Positions 36,230 to 45,498 of a stretch of 64,000 nucleotides of DNA are shown here, in pieces (the first letter of the stretch is position 1; every line of letters begins with the position of its first letter). The translations under genes were made by a program, and so were the position numbers. The notes below the pieces were generated by a model, which saw nothing but the letters and a program-made list of their open reading frames with translations, was not told the DNA's origin and ran no database searches. This stretch comes from Lachancea mirantina (Eukaryota > Ascomycota > Saccharomycetes > Saccharomycetales > Saccharomycetaceae). Where the stretch lies: assembly GCA_900074745.1 (NCBI GenBank), contig LT598466.1, forward strand, positions 62,001 through 126,000, written 5' to 3'.

Positions 36230-37951
36230 TTACGTGAATCTTTTGTACCAAGGTTTGTCATCGTGTTGGAGATCGTCGTTGTTGTAGCCCTCGGCCCTTC
36301 TAGACGCTGGGACCCAAGAAGAAGACTTCCATGGCAACACTCCTTCCTCATACATCTCGTTGACTTCTTCCAAAGTTAGACCCTTGGTCTCTGGAACGAA
36401 GAAGAAAACGTAGAAGTAAGCAAACACCATACAGCCCATGAAAACGTAGCCATAGTAGAAGTTGATGGCAGTGGTAATGAAAGGAGTGAAGAAGGCAATC
36501 AAGAAACCCCACAACCAGTTACAAGCGGAGGCAACAGCCATGGCCTTACCCTTGATTCTCAATGGGTAACTTTCCGAGATGATAACATAAGCAATTGGAG
36601 CCCATGTAGTGGCGAAGCAGAAAATGTAGAAACAAGCAAAGACGATCATACAGTTACCAGCACCCTTGGAACTGATATCCTTGTGAGAAGCACCTTCTGG
36701 CCATAGTCTGGTGACACCGACAGATGCATACACAACGTAACAACAGATCATACCAATGGCACCCCATAGCAAACAGTTACGACGTCCAAATCTGTCAACA
36801 GTGTACAAAGACAAGGAAGTGGAGAAAAAGTTGACAACACCAAGAACGATAGCGGTTTGGAAAGAGTCACTCAATCCAACAGCTTGGAAAATGGTTGTAC
36901 CATAGTAGAAGAAGTAGTTGTCACCGGTCAACTGTTGCAAAGATTGGATCAACATACCCATCAAAGTACGTCTGAACATCTGAGGCTTACCTGTAACCAA
37001 TTCAGCCCAGGACGCGGAGCCAGCAGATCTTTCAGCCTCGACACTGGCTTCAATGTGCTCCAATTCAACCGTGACAACAGCGTCTTCTAAGCTGGCCTTG
37101 TTAACTCTGGCCAAAGAACGTCTCGCCTCTTCTAATCTGCCGACCTCTACCAAGTAACGGGGAGATTCAGGCACGAAACTCATACCCGCGATCATGAAGA
37201 GAGCCCAGGCGAAACAAAGACCCAATGGAACTCTCCACTGAACGGAGTTGTCGTAAGTCTTGGTACCGTAATTGGCACAGTAACCCAAGAAAATACCACC
37301 GGTAACCATGAATTGGTAACAGGAAACAAGAGTACCTCTTAAGTGCTTAGGAGACACCTCCGAGATAAGCATAGGGGACAGAACAGTGATACCACCGACA
37401 CCAAGACCAGAAATGATTCTGCCGATAAAGTACTGGTACCATTTGTTGATGGATGCAATTTGAATTATAATTCCGATCATGTAAATGACAACAACGGAGG
37501 TCAAACCAACACGACGACCATAAACATCACCAATCTTACCCAGGACGATACCACCAACGGCACAACCTAAGTTGAAGAAAGCGACGATCAAACCAGTTCT
37601 GACATTAGACAAGTAATAAGTACCTTTGGAGACACTGTAGTCACCGAATCTGCGCTTGAAATCGGTCATATTCACGAAACCGGAAATAGTACCGGTATCC
37701 CAGCCGAAAACGAAACCACCAAAGGCGACCATGACACAGCAAATACTGACGAAAACGAAGTCACCTGTGCTTTTGTTCTCCAACTGTTGTTCAGCGTCTT
37801 TCTTCAGTTCCTCGAACTCATCGCTAGAGTCTCTGTGCACCTTTGGCTCTGGTGCATTCATGATGTGGGAGCCCTGAGAGGCCTGCTCGGAACCACTCTT
37901 CGAAGGCGTAATGTCTTGCGAGGGTCCAATTTCTGGTGAAGCAACACTCAT
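36230..37951 (-). CDS. HXT-type hexose transporter, copy B
   Basis: This 573-residue sugar porter is highly similar to copy A throughout the membrane region: [58 protein letters not shown] and [18 protein letters not shown]. The cytosolic N-terminus (about 1-60) differs clearly, as do the loop after segment 6 ([16 protein letters not shown]) and residues in the second half. The two genes are in head-to-tail tandem, separated by about 1.5 kb. The pair most likely arose by local duplication, with later exchange or selection keeping the core similar. Its promoter has an even denser Rgt1-type cluster. Confidence 0.95.
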   Translation of the reverse strand: MSVASPEIGPSQDITPSKSGSEQASQGSHIMNAPEPKVHRDSSDEFEELKKDAEQQLENKSTGDFVFVSICCVMVAFGGFVFGWDTGTISGFVNMTDFKRRFGDYSVSKGTYYLSNVRTGLIVAFFNLGCAVGGIVLGKIGDVYGRRVGLTSVVVIYMIGIIIQIASINKWYQYFIGRIISGLGVGGITVLSPMLISEVSPKHLRGTLVSCYQFMVTGGIFLGYCANYGTKTYDNSVQWRVPLGLCFAWALFMIAGMSFVPESPRYLVEVGRLEEARRSLARVNKASLEDAVVTVELEHIEASVEAERSAGSASWAELVTGKPQMFRRTLMGMLIQSLQQLTGDNYFFYYGTTIFQAVGLSDSFQTAIVLGVVNFFSTSLSLYTVDRFGRRNCLLWGAIGMICCYVVYASVGVTRLWPEGASHKDISSKGAGNCMIVFACFYIFCFATTWAPIAYVIISESYPLRIKGKAMAVASACNWLWGFLIAFFTPFITTAINFYYGYVFMGCMVFAYFYVFFFVPETKGLTLEEVNEMYEEGVLPWKSSSWVPASRRAEGYNNDDLQHDDKPWYKRFT

Positions 37952-39393
37952 TTTAACGATTTAAGATCTGGACTTTAAGATCTGGATTGGTAGCTTGAGA
38001 AAATTAGGTAGCTACTCCAGATTAATATCACAGTTATCTCTGGGTTCTCCAACTCGAATCAGTTGCGGAGGAAGGTGGGGAAAGTTTCGTCTTTTATACC
38101 ATTTCTCCTTACTTTGAGTGATACCCCAGCAATATTAGTTGGGACGGAACGGGCGCTCACACCACTCTTGGTGCAGTACAGATGTACAGAGCGGTCGTAG
38201 ACTACTTACTTTTCGATGATAGCAAGGCATATGACGTTATCCGGCTGGCTAAAAAAAAAATAAGTTTTTCCGACGCTACCGCTGTCTCTGGGCCTTGCAT
38301 GAGAATTTTTCCGTGTCCATCCGGATTAATTTTTTTTTCCGGCATTTCTTTTGGCCCGCACTGTTTTGACGTACTCCGGATTAATTTTTCCGGTCCGTAA
38401 CCCCATACGGAGCAAAGGAAAAACCGGCGAGGACCTCTGTTGCAAAGAAAAGCTCTCTCAAGGGCATTTCTGCTCCCATTTCCCGCACGATGCCTGAGCT
38501 CAGCCGATAGATTCCCGTGCTATCCCTCACAGTCACTTATTGGCAAAAAAACAAAAAGAAGCGATGGCTTTCTTTTAGCAAATTTTGTCGGACTTTTGAA
38601 TCCCGAGCAGCTCTTTACCGAGGTTTCGTCTGGAGGGATAATTTGGGATATCTGTGAATGGGTGAATGGGTGCTGGATAGCGAAAGTTGTACGCTTTTTT
38701 TTTATTCCCCGGCTTGCTTCTGAGGGACAATTGACTGACCCACGGAGATTCCCAGAAAATTGCGGAGCGTTGAAAATCCTCTCAGCAAGATTTCGTAATG
38801 GTATGCGCCAAAACACGTATTACGTGGTCGCTGCCGAAGCCCATCGAACACTGCTGCAGGGGGCGAAGTGCTGAGTCAACGGATCAAGTCGATTCCGAGC
38901 CCGATTTTAGACAGCAGCGAAGCAAGCAGGAACCTCGCACGAGATCAACAAGATCTCTAGAGCTTCCTTCCCGTAGCAGCTTAAAGGCCGGAAAAACATT
39001 TGCATAAATTGCTCTTGGGATGTGCAGGGTCCATGACGCTGGGATTGAGAAGATGTAGTTTCGATGACCTCGACTGATGCGAGATGAGATGATTAAACAC
39101 CCGGATTCTCGAGCAAAAACGTGGGCGGGGACTGCAAGTTTGAGGGGGGCGTGGGGGCGTCGATACATAGATGGAGATGCGTGTCATTACGTGACTTTTG
39201 GGGTTAGTTCTTCATGGTTTGGTGAGAAGAGGGCTTCTCAGGAACTAACGCACAAAGTCGCGAGAAGATGAACCTAATAGCTGAAATCGATATATTAGCA
39301 TACAATTATATATTTGAGGGGAGAGCTGAAAACACTGACTAAGTAATAATCATCATCCTAGAACGGAGGATGCTATGCAATCATAATAATGCT
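37952..39393 (-). other. 1.44-kb promoter region of hexose transporter B
   Basis: No gene is supported between transporter B and SVF1. A TTTTATACC stretch near 38092 is a possible TATA element. The section at 38237-38414 holds the Rgt1-type cluster, and another CGGAAAA lies at 38989. The plus-strand frame at 38440-38874 begins with a non-ATG codon and was not accepted. Confidence 0.6.
38237..38414 (-). promoter_or_regulatory. Dense Rgt1-type site cluster, transporter B
   Basis: Nine matches to CGGANNA or its complement lie within 178 bp. They begin at 38237, 38266, 38307, 38322, 38335, 38372, 38377, 38386 and 38408. About 0.3 would be expected by chance. The cluster lies about 290-460 bp upstream of the transporter B ATG. 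Rgt1 binds HXT promoters co-operatively at several such sites. Confidence 0.85.
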
Positions 39394-40605
39394 TCATTTC
39401 TCGCTGTAAGATTCCTCGGTCACTTCTTCGGCCTCGGAAATGAAGGTGACTTCGCACCATCCTAGGCCTTCAATCTTGGGGCCGTCTTGCAACTCAAGCG
39501 AGAGCGGGTTGGCGTACTGGTATATGTAAGGCTTGGTGCCGGCGACTCCCGACACGATGTTCTTCACGAAAGTTGGAATTTCGTCCATAACATCGATTCT
39601 CACGACCATTTCGGAGAGCGCTCCCGACACTGTAGCTGTGATCTTTTCGGCGGTGGCAACGTCTTCGTCTTTGACCGTAGAAGGAACTCCCTCGAACTTA
39701 ACAACAAGCCCCTCGGGCACGGGCCAACCGACTGAGTCTATCTGCGGATCAACGTGCTCGACTTCGTTGTCGACCGTTACTGCTAGGACGTCTCGATCTT
39801 CGCAAAGAACTCCGATCGAGACTTTGGTGTTCGCATACGATTTGGGCGTTGTAAATTCCATTAACATCGCACTGTGAGACTTGGAATGGAAATTCACGAA
39901 ATTCCAGGCTTTCGCAGCATGATGAGGTTTCATTCCCTGGATCGCCATCACGAACATCGAGTAAACAGGAGCATCTTGCGCAAATGTGATGATTTTTTCG
40001 TCTTCTTGTTCAGCGCCAAGGGTCAACGTTCCGTGACATTTGTTTCTGGGCCAGAAGACGTGCCTCATGGTACCCCAAGGTTGTTCGATATCGTCACCAT
40101 AGTACGTTGTGGGATCTTCGCCGACTTTGACGCTTGGTGCAATACGGTCAAAAGTGAGATCCACGACACTGGCCTTGTTTACTTGGGACTGAAAGCGCAC
40201 CTGCGACGCATCCTCATTCATCTCAATGGAAAGACCATCAGCGTAAAAATTCGGACCCTCTATTCTAAAGTTTTCTAGTTTCGTGGACGTCCACACATTC
40301 AGTTTGGGCTCCTTGGCATTGAATACTTTGAACGTGAACTGGGCTGTCGTGTGCAGTCCGATGATGTTCGAATGAATCACTTGCGCAAAACCAACGTAGC
40401 CTCTGTCCAGATCGGAAAAATAGTAAGTCACGGTCTCCACGTTCGTGTGGCCCGGATTCAACCACGCAAAATCGTCTCTGCTGGCCGAATGGAACGGTTG
40501 CTTGCCCTTAACTCTTTCCGTAACCGGATGTATAAACTCTTTACCATATTCTGGCTCTGCGATCCCGGTCACTGCCGAAAGTCCACCTTGAATCCACTTC
40601 AGCAT
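39394..40605 (-). CDS. SVF1: SVF1, survival factor / ceramide carrier family
   Basis: The protein has 403 residues, against 481 for Svf1 (YDR346C). The N-terminus is amphipathic (MLKWIQGGLSAVTG), followed by a two-domain lipocalin-like Svf1 fold: FAWLNPGHTNVETVTYYF, GYVGFAQVIHSN, IEGPNFYADGLSI, WGTMRHVFWPRNKCHGTL and a C-terminal GLGWCEVTFISE. Svf1 has been linked to survival under oxidative and diauxic stress and to ceramide movement from ER to Golgi, with the N-terminal helix binding membranes. It follows the HXT tandem as YDR346C follows HXT3 (YDR345C). It is shorter than the yeast protein; I cannot tell where the difference lies without an alignment. Confidence 0.92.
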   Translation of the reverse strand: MLKWIQGGLSAVTGIAEPEYGKEFIHPVTERVKGKQPFHSASRDDFAWLNPGHTNVETVTYYFSDLDRGYVGFAQVIHSNIIGLHTTAQFTFKVFNAKEPKLNVWTSTKLENFRIEGPNFYADGLSIEMNEDASQVRFQSQVNKASVVDLTFDRIAPSVKVGEDPTTYYGDDIEQPWGTMRHVFWPRNKCHGTLTLGAEQEDEKIITFAQDAPVYSMFVMAIQGMKPHHAAKAWNFVNFHSKSHSAMLMEFTTPKSYANTKVSIGVLCEDRDVLAVTVDNEVEHVDPQIDSVGWPVPEGLVVKFEGVPSTVKDEDVATAEKITATVSGALSEMVVRIDVMDEIPTFVKNIVSGVAGTKPYIYQYANPLSLELQDGPKIEGLGWCEVTFISEAEEVTEESYSEK

Positions 40606-40890
40606 CTTATGTAGGCTCCTGGATGTTTATCAAGATGTCACCGTTCTAGGCTGGGAGCATCGCTCTCTTGACCTTTGATCCTAAACGACAAAATTTTTGA
40701 GATTTCGTTGATGTCATTATGTACGCAACCTCTGCTCATCCAACTCTTTCCACTTTCTCAACGCTCTTTCCACTAGTGACATCTTCTAAACGACGATGAA
40801 CCCTGTACGGGAGTAAAGAAAACCGCGTGAGCAAGCGCCGCATGAGCGAGCGCCGCATGAGCGAGCGCCGTTATTCAGTTGGGACTCGTA
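40606..40890 (-). other. SVF1 upstream region with 15-bp tandem repeats
   Basis: This stretch lies upstream of SVF1 and includes a short tandem repeat at 40826-40870. I saw no recognised promoter element. Confidence 0.35.
40826..40870. repeat. Three 15-bp tandem repeats
   Basis: One unit CGTGAGCAAGCGCCG is followed by two identical units CATGAGCGAGCGCCG. The unit length is a multiple of three, and in one plus-strand frame it would read MS(K/E)RR repeated, but that frame starts at GTG and resembles no protein. Confidence 0.9.
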
Positions 40891-41160
40891 CTAGTTTTTT
40901 CCGCTTTCAGAATGCGATTTACATAGGTTTTCGATCCTTGCTCCGTCGAGTGTCAGTAAATGACGAGCCGACCATGCTATCAAGTCGATTGCATCAGCAA
41001 TTTCCAGAGGGTCATTTCCCTTTTTGCCGTCCTCCAAGTTCTCATTTTGTAGTAAAAACGTCACCTGGGTAGATGAGCGCTGACAATGAAAAAAAGTGGG
41101 CCGAATGCCACTTGAAGAGTAGACAGAGTAAGTCTGGGTTGCGAAAAGACGACGAAGCAT
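40891..41160 (-). CDS. Possible small mitochondrial protein, unrecognised
   Basis: This 89-codon ATG-initiated frame starts 39 nt downstream of the tRNA-Asp 3' end. The N-terminus MLRRLFATQTYSVYSSS resembles a mitochondrial presequence, and the middle (DPLEIADAIDLIAWSARHLL) could be an amphipathic helix. I do not recognise the protein. Other frames in this region are also open for 60-80 codons, which weakens the case, and the open frame continues back through the tRNA gene. It may be a chance frame. Confidence 0.3.
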   Translation of the reverse strand: MLRRLFATQTYSVYSSSGIRPTFFHCQRSSTQVTFLLQNENLEDGKKGNDPLEIADAIDLIAWSARHLLTLDGARIENLCKSHSESGKN

Positions 41161-41198
41161 CGTTCGCCTTTGCACGAACACTTGGTGTCGAAAAAAAA

Positions 41199-41270
41199 CT
41201 CCGCGACGGGGAATTGAACCCCGGTCCCGAGCGCGACAAGCTCGAATTCTAGCCACTAAACTATCGCGGA
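41199..41270 (-). tRNA. tRNA-Asp (anticodon GUC)
   Basis: The gene is 72 nt long and intronless. Acceptor TCCGCGA pairs with TCGCGGA, the D-arm is GTTTAGTGGCTAGAAT, the anticodon loop CTTGTCG gives GTC, and the T-arm is CGGGGTTCAATTCCCCG. The last two arms match S. cerevisiae tRNA-Asp. Eight A residues on the plus strand at 41191-41198 form the T8 terminator. Confidence 0.97.
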
Positions 41271-41594
41271 TATCAATGCGGAAGCACTGGCATTGGCTGA
41301 TGTCATACTCGTAAGTGGAATAATCCTAGTTACTGCTAGGTTTAAGAATTGCGGTTTATAAATACTTCCAGCTCTCGTATTAAAGATGTGTTGTTGCATG
41401 AACGTGCTGGCAGTAAACAATGAAATTTGTGATCTACTTCATTATACGTTTTGTTCTAATTTTACGACATTCAATTCTCAATAAGAAAAAACAAGATCGC
41501 CGTCGCAGAAAACATGACCAAATCGCACATTAGTGATGGGTGGATTGCAATTGTTTACTTAGCTATATCCCCCCTTCTTAGTATTTCGCCGCTC
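41271..41594 (-). other. Gap between tRNA-Asp and the FAR7-like gene
   Basis: This 324-bp gap holds the 3' end of the FAR7-like gene and the tRNA-Asp 5' flank. No gene or repeat was recognised. Confidence 0.35.
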
Positions 41595-42173
41595 TCAACT
41601 TGCAAGCCGCAGTAGGGCGCGAAAAATCTTCGATAAATCCATCAATTGTTCGACGTCCTTTACGTTTTCCATGTACTGCCTAAACTCAGTGTCTTCGGCT
41701 TGGAAAACACGTCGCTCGTACAGAGAGCGACATTTCTCGAGGAGTTCCTGATGGTAGCTCAGTACATCTTCTCGCAGAACTGCAACAACGTCGATAAGCG
41801 ATTTTTCATGCAACTTCAGTAACGCCATGGTCTCCAGATTGCTCTCTTTTTTCTTGTTTAGCATTTCTCGTAATGCTACGTTCTGCTGTCGAAGTACGTC
41901 TACTTTATTGTTGGTCTCACCATCCCACTCGTAAATATTTTTGTTTCGACGCTGCAGGAAAGCATTGATCACCGGAATGTTTTCATCTTTAACCTCGCCC
42001 TGGTCCTCCGCCCGAACATTGACTTCCCTAGCGAGCACATCTATGTCTCTCAGTAATTTGTCTCTTTTAGCTTTGTTCTCCGCAAGTTGTCGTGTAAGCC
42101 TCCCGGCAAGGCTGTACAAGCAATCAAGACTCTCCGCCTGCGGATTCATGAACACTACCTGCTGATCTCCCAT
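41595..42173 (-). CDS. FAR7: FAR7-like coiled-coil protein
   Basis: The 192-residue protein is mostly helical and coiled coil, especially at about 18-50, 85-120 and 128-150. I do not recall the Far7 (YFR008W, 221 residues) sequence well enough to align it, so the call rests mainly on context. YFH7 (YFR007W) lies on the same strand and upstream, as YFR007W precedes YFR008W, and only REC8 and a transposon intervene. The segment LRQQNVALREMLNKKKES resembles the coiled coil of the SIKE/FGFR1OP2 family, whose yeast counterparts are subunits of the Far (STRIPAK) complex. That complex acts at the ER in pheromone arrest and TORC2 signalling. Confidence 0.6.
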   Translation of the reverse strand: MGDQQVVFMNPQAESLDCLYSLAGRLTRQLAENKAKRDKLLRDIDVLAREVNVRAEDQGEVKDENIPVINAFLQRRNKNIYEWDGETNNKVDVLRQQNVALREMLNKKKESNLETMALLKLHEKSLIDVVAVLREDVLSYHQELLEKCRSLYERRVFQAEDTEFRQYMENVKDVEQLMDLSKIFRALLRLAS

Positions 42174-42630
42174 CGCGATGCTAGTATGAGGAACTCGCCT
42201 TACGTCCTCTTATGCTGTGGTGCGGTACTTGCTATAGTCGTTCGATCGACGTTTTTCATGAAGTCAAGTGTGACGTTTCTAGCCTGAAACAGACGAAACG
42301 GCCAGAAGAGGGGCAAAAACGCAGAACTATGGAAAACATTCGACGATCGCCAACAAGATGAAAACAAAGTCTGCTAATAACTCCTTTCTCAAGATTACTT
42401 TATGTCCCAAATTACAGGCCTCTGGAAGTCAAAGGCAGTCACGTGACATAATTGGTGATGTTCCTATCAAAATGACTACAAGATGTGATTAATCACTGCC
42501 AGATCCATTCGGAAACATACCAGAGAGGTAAAGTGACATTGCTAGTTTCCGATGATAAGACTATATATAATCTTTGATTATCAGCTATCATTGTTACTGC
42601 CGTACATCACGTATCACGAGGATAATAGAA
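42174..42630 (-). other. Left part of the FAR7-like/REC8 divergent upstream region
   Basis: This region lies between the FAR7-like start and the hAT element. It contains a TCACGTGA E-box at about 42439-42446. Without the transposon it would join the 143 bp before REC8 to give a shared upstream region of about 600 bp. Confidence 0.5.
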
Positions 42631-42638
42631 GAAGTAAC
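42631..42638 (+). repeat. Left target-site duplication of the hAT element
   Basis: The octamer GAAGTAAC directly precedes the left terminal inverted repeat and recurs exactly at 45499-45506 directly after the right one. Eight base pairs is the duplication length of the hAT superfamily. Confidence 0.9.
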
Positions 42639-42828
42639 CGGGCTTGACCAGCAGATAACAATTTTCCACGAATACTCATTAGTATATTTCTTAGCACGCA
42701 ATGAGTTACGTTCTTTTAGATGTCCGTTACTTGGAAGGTAAACTCACTGACCCATCACTAAATGCGCCTGCAATCGAGATTTACTCATCGTCATCAACGG
42801 GATAGAAGATTCAAATCAATTTCGCGTC

Positions 42829-42837
42829 AGCCGCCGA
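42829..42837 (+). promoter_or_regulatory. URS1-like motif before the transposase start
   Basis: AGCCGCCGA, the core of the Ume6-bound URS1 element, ends three bases before the transposase ATG. About half a match to a given 9-mer is expected by chance in 64 kb on two strands, so function is uncertain. It is also very close to the start codon for a repressor site. Confidence 0.35.
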
Positions 42838-42840
42838 GAA

Positions 42841-45318
42841 ATGCAGCAGCATATCATCCAGCAGCGTTTGCCAGATTTGGCGAACGCAACTGAGAGCTCA
42901 AGTGATGGATTGTCTAGGGACAACTCACCGGTAGATCACGGCGGGGCTTCTCAGCAAAAAGGAAAAAATGATAAGTCAAGTGGCTGGATGCCCGAATCTA
43001 CGTTAGAGCCCTTCTTTGAGGTTTTTACCGTCAACGGTAGCCAGATTTCAAAGTGCAGATATTGTGGAAAGCGGTATCCTGAAGGTGAGTCCACCGGAAA
43101 CATGGCAAAGCATGCACGTAACGTCCATTCCGGTGTCTATGCCAGCACTAATGAGAAAGTCAAAAAGGCTAGATCTCTGGATACTTTTTCCAACCGAAGA
43201 TCCCTCAGACTATCGCAGTCAATCAAGAATGAGTACAAGCTTAACCCAAAAATGCTTAGAACAGCAGAAATCGTGACTGAAGGGTTTTTGCCTTTCAGTT
43301 TTGTCCAAATGTCTTCGTGGAGAAGAATCAGCGAAGAATATGTCTCAGGTTCCTTTATTCAGTCAAGAACTACTCTTACTAAGAAATTGAACCTTTACGC
43401 TTCCCAAATGGATGAAAGTATTCTGTTAAATTTACGCGACACTCATTTCGTCAATCTTCAGCTGGATATTTGGACAGCCCCCAATGGGGAAGCGTTTTTA
43501 GGTGCAGTGATTTCTTTCGCTCCAAACTTCATGAATGCTACAGCACTTGACTTAGCAGACAGCTCGCGGGTTTTATTAAATGATTCTGGGAAACCCCATA
43601 ACGTACACATACTGGACTTTATAAGTCTCAAAAGAAAGAAACACAGCGGTGAGATCCTCTGTGATGTTCTTGTCGACTTAATGAAGAAGTTCAACCTGAT
43701 GGAGAAAGTGGCAACGATCACGATGGATAACGCTACGAATAACGGTTCGCTGCATTCTTACCTGATACACAATAAGCTTAATATTTTGAAGCCCTCAGCG
43801 CACAACCCCTTCGGTGGCACACGGTACATCAGGTGTGCTAGCCATGTTCTCAACATTCAGTTCCAGAAGATTCTGTCGCAATTGAAGCTCAATACTGTTT
43901 TCTATGGAGCTTATGGCAAAATCTTGAAGCTGGCAAAAATTATGAGATTTTCCACGCGAATCAATAGTACTTTGAAGGAGACCGGGATTCCCTTTATACC
44001 GTTAGAATCTCCCACCAGATGGATGTTATCATGGCGACAGATTGACGTATTTATCGAAAACTTCTCGGCCTACGGGAGTTGGTTTGCTAAATTAGCTGAA
44101 AGCGAGAAAGACATCATTACTTCACAGCTACGAGACGCATTTGCTTTTGACAGGCGTGACATTGACTTTTTAAAATATTTCATTGAGGTAACTCGGCCAC
44201 TGATGGAGTTTACGCTAGCACTGCAAGACGAGGACTACAGTAACTTGCCAAATGGCTTGAAATTCTATTATACCTTAAAACACTACTATCAAAAGTGTAC
44301 GGAAGCCCTTGAAGGAAGGAACATGAAGGCCAAACAAACAGGTATTGACTTTTCATTTTTGAATGGGCAATCGACTTTGCAAGAAGCAGACAAAAGTTGT
44401 ATTTTGGAAGCAATGTCTATTGCTCAAAATAGCTTCCTGGGCTACCTAGTTCTCTTTGAGCGAAACCCACTGTACTATTTGGCGGTCGTTCTTGATCCCA
44501 CCGCAAAAGTTGAGGGGCTTCATGAGGTTATGCACCATGAGGAGGCTCAAAGAAGGTACCTTCAGTCCGAAAACTTCATCAAAACGTATTTCAAACAGCA
44601 TGACCTGGAACACCAATCACGGGACACAGGTAATCAAACTATATCGGAGCCCACCATCCGGAGAAAAGAAAAAAGCTTTATAGATGCACATTTGTCAGAT
44701 TTTATGGATACCGACGAAAACTGCAAAGGCTTGGACGCTTTACCCGTCGCAATGGAGGAATGGCATCAATACGTCAATGAACCTCGTCTTGTCGGGGGCT
44801 CGAGATCTGCGGCAATCGACTGGTGGTTTGTAAGAAGAGCAGCTTATCCAAGATTGTTCAAACTCGCAATGTCTTTATTTTATACAAAGATAACCACATG
44901 CGATGTTGAAAGAGCATTTTCTCTTGCTGGAAGGGTCATGAGAAAAGATAGAACGAGACTCAATAGCACAAATATGCGAACGTTAATGGTTCTCAGGGAC
45001 AGGTTCACACAATTTGGATTTTACAAGTCGGCCCCCATGATGCCAGGGCAAAGTGAAATTGATTTTGAGGAAGATTTGGAATATTTGTCTGCTTCTGAAT
45101 TTGACATTGAGGATGATCTGAATCGCCTTCTTCACGACCCGCAGGAGGAAAGCATGATCGTTGAATCAAATGTTGATGGTAAGTTCCAACTGAGTGACAA
45201 AACAAATTCACAGGATTATATGAAAGCGCAAGAAAATTCGTCTGAAGATGAGGAGACTTGCGTGGAAAAAGACCTTGACGGCGAATCATCCATCGCTGAT
45301 GCCAGGATTTCGGGTTGA
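42841..45318 (+). CDS. hAT transposase, intact reading frame
   Basis: The 825-residue protein has a BED-type zinc finger at about 72-95 (CRYC ... HARNVH), then an RNase H-like hAT core interrupted by the helical insertion typical of the family. Candidate catalytic acids are all present: D209 in LQLDIWTAP, D296 in ITMDNATNN, and E690 in TCDVERAFSLAG. The conserved RCASHVLNIQF lies between the second and third. The dimerisation segment spans about 660-710 (IDWWFVRRAAYPRLFKLA, then ERAFSLAGRVMRKDRTRL). An acidic tail of about 90 residues follows. No intron or internal stop is needed. It should excise and insert the element by a DDE mechanism with hairpins on the flanking DNA; present activity is unproven. 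Confidence 0.93.
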   Translation: MQQHIIQQRLPDLANATESSSDGLSRDNSPVDHGGASQQKGKNDKSSGWMPESTLEPFFEVFTVNGSQISKCRYCGKRYPEGESTGNMAKHARNVHSGVYASTNEKVKKARSLDTFSNRRSLRLSQSIKNEYKLNPKMLRTAEIVTEGFLPFSFVQMSSWRRISEEYVSGSFIQSRTTLTKKLNLYASQMDESILLNLRDTHFVNLQLDIWTAPNGEAFLGAVISFAPNFMNATALDLADSSRVLLNDSGKPHNVHILDFISLKRKKHSGEILCDVLVDLMKKFNLMEKVATITMDNATNNGSLHSYLIHNKLNILKPSAHNPFGGTRYIRCASHVLNIQFQKILSQLKLNTVFYGAYGKILKLAKIMRFSTRINSTLKETGIPFIPLESPTRWMLSWRQIDVFIENFSAYGSWFAKLAESEKDIITSQLRDAFAFDRRDIDFLKYFIEVTRPLMEFTLALQDEDYSNLPNGLKFYYTLKHYYQKCTEALEGRNMKAKQTGIDFSFLNGQSTLQEADKSCILEAMSIAQNSFLGYLVLFERNPLYYLAVVLDPTAKVEGLHEVMHHEEAQRRYLQSENFIKTYFKQHDLEHQSRDTGNQTISEPTIRRKEKSFIDAHLSDFMDTDENCKGLDALPVAMEEWHQYVNEPRLVGGSRSAAIDWWFVRRAAYPRLFKLAMSLFYTKITTCDVERAFSLAGRVMRKDRTRLNSTNMRTLMVLRDRFTQFGFYKSAPMMPGQSEIDFEEDLEYLSASEFDIEDDLNRLLHDPQEESMIVESNVDGKFQLSDKTNSQDYMKAQENSSEDEETCVEKDLDGESSIADARISG

Positions 45319-45473
45319 TTTCTTGAGATAACTATTATCACTATCAGCGCAAATATCCATAGATACTCACTCGTATTTAGTTATTTAACCCGCTTCAATC
45401 GCATTTTTTCGATGTGAGTATATGGGGTTACTCGTTACTTGCCGTTGGTGACCCGGTATGTATATATCGTCAC

Positions 45474-45481
45474 CCGGGTAA
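45474..45481 (-). promoter_or_regulatory. Reb1-type site near the right end of the element
   Basis: CCGGGTAA is the complement of TTACCCGG, the Reb1 consensus. It lies inside the transposon, 17 bp from its right end and about 170 bp before the REC8 ATG, and could affect nucleosome phasing or terminate transposase transcription. Confidence 0.5.
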
Positions 45482-45498
45482 CTCACTGGTCAAGTCTG

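Larger units (their letters stand above)
42639..45498 (+). mobile_element. Complete hAT-superfamily DNA transposon (2,860 bp)
   Basis: The ends form 13-bp imperfect inverted repeats: left CGGGCTTGACCAG (42639-42651), right, read inwards, CAGACTTGACCAG (45486-45498), with 11 of 13 matching and the two differences being transitions. A perfect 8-bp duplication, GAAGTAAC, flanks them. Two 9-bp words recur in direct orientation near both ends: CGTTACTTG at 42725 and 45433, and AACTCACTG at 42741 and 45480. These may be subterminal transposase sites. The element holds one open transposase gene. It lies between the divergent FAR7-like gene and REC8. hAT families named Rover and Roamer are known from Lachancea and relatives; I cannot assign the family without comparison. 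Confidence 0.92.

Noticed and set aside
38440-38874. A 144-codon plus-strand frame in the promoter of transporter B
   Set aside because: It begins at a non-ATG codon and lies in a stretch of promoter DNA where several frames are open; no similarity is recognised.
29884-42446. TCACGTGA sites as centromere element I
   Set aside because: None is followed by an 80-bp AT-rich block and a CCGAA-containing element III, so these are ordinary Cbf1-type E-boxes.
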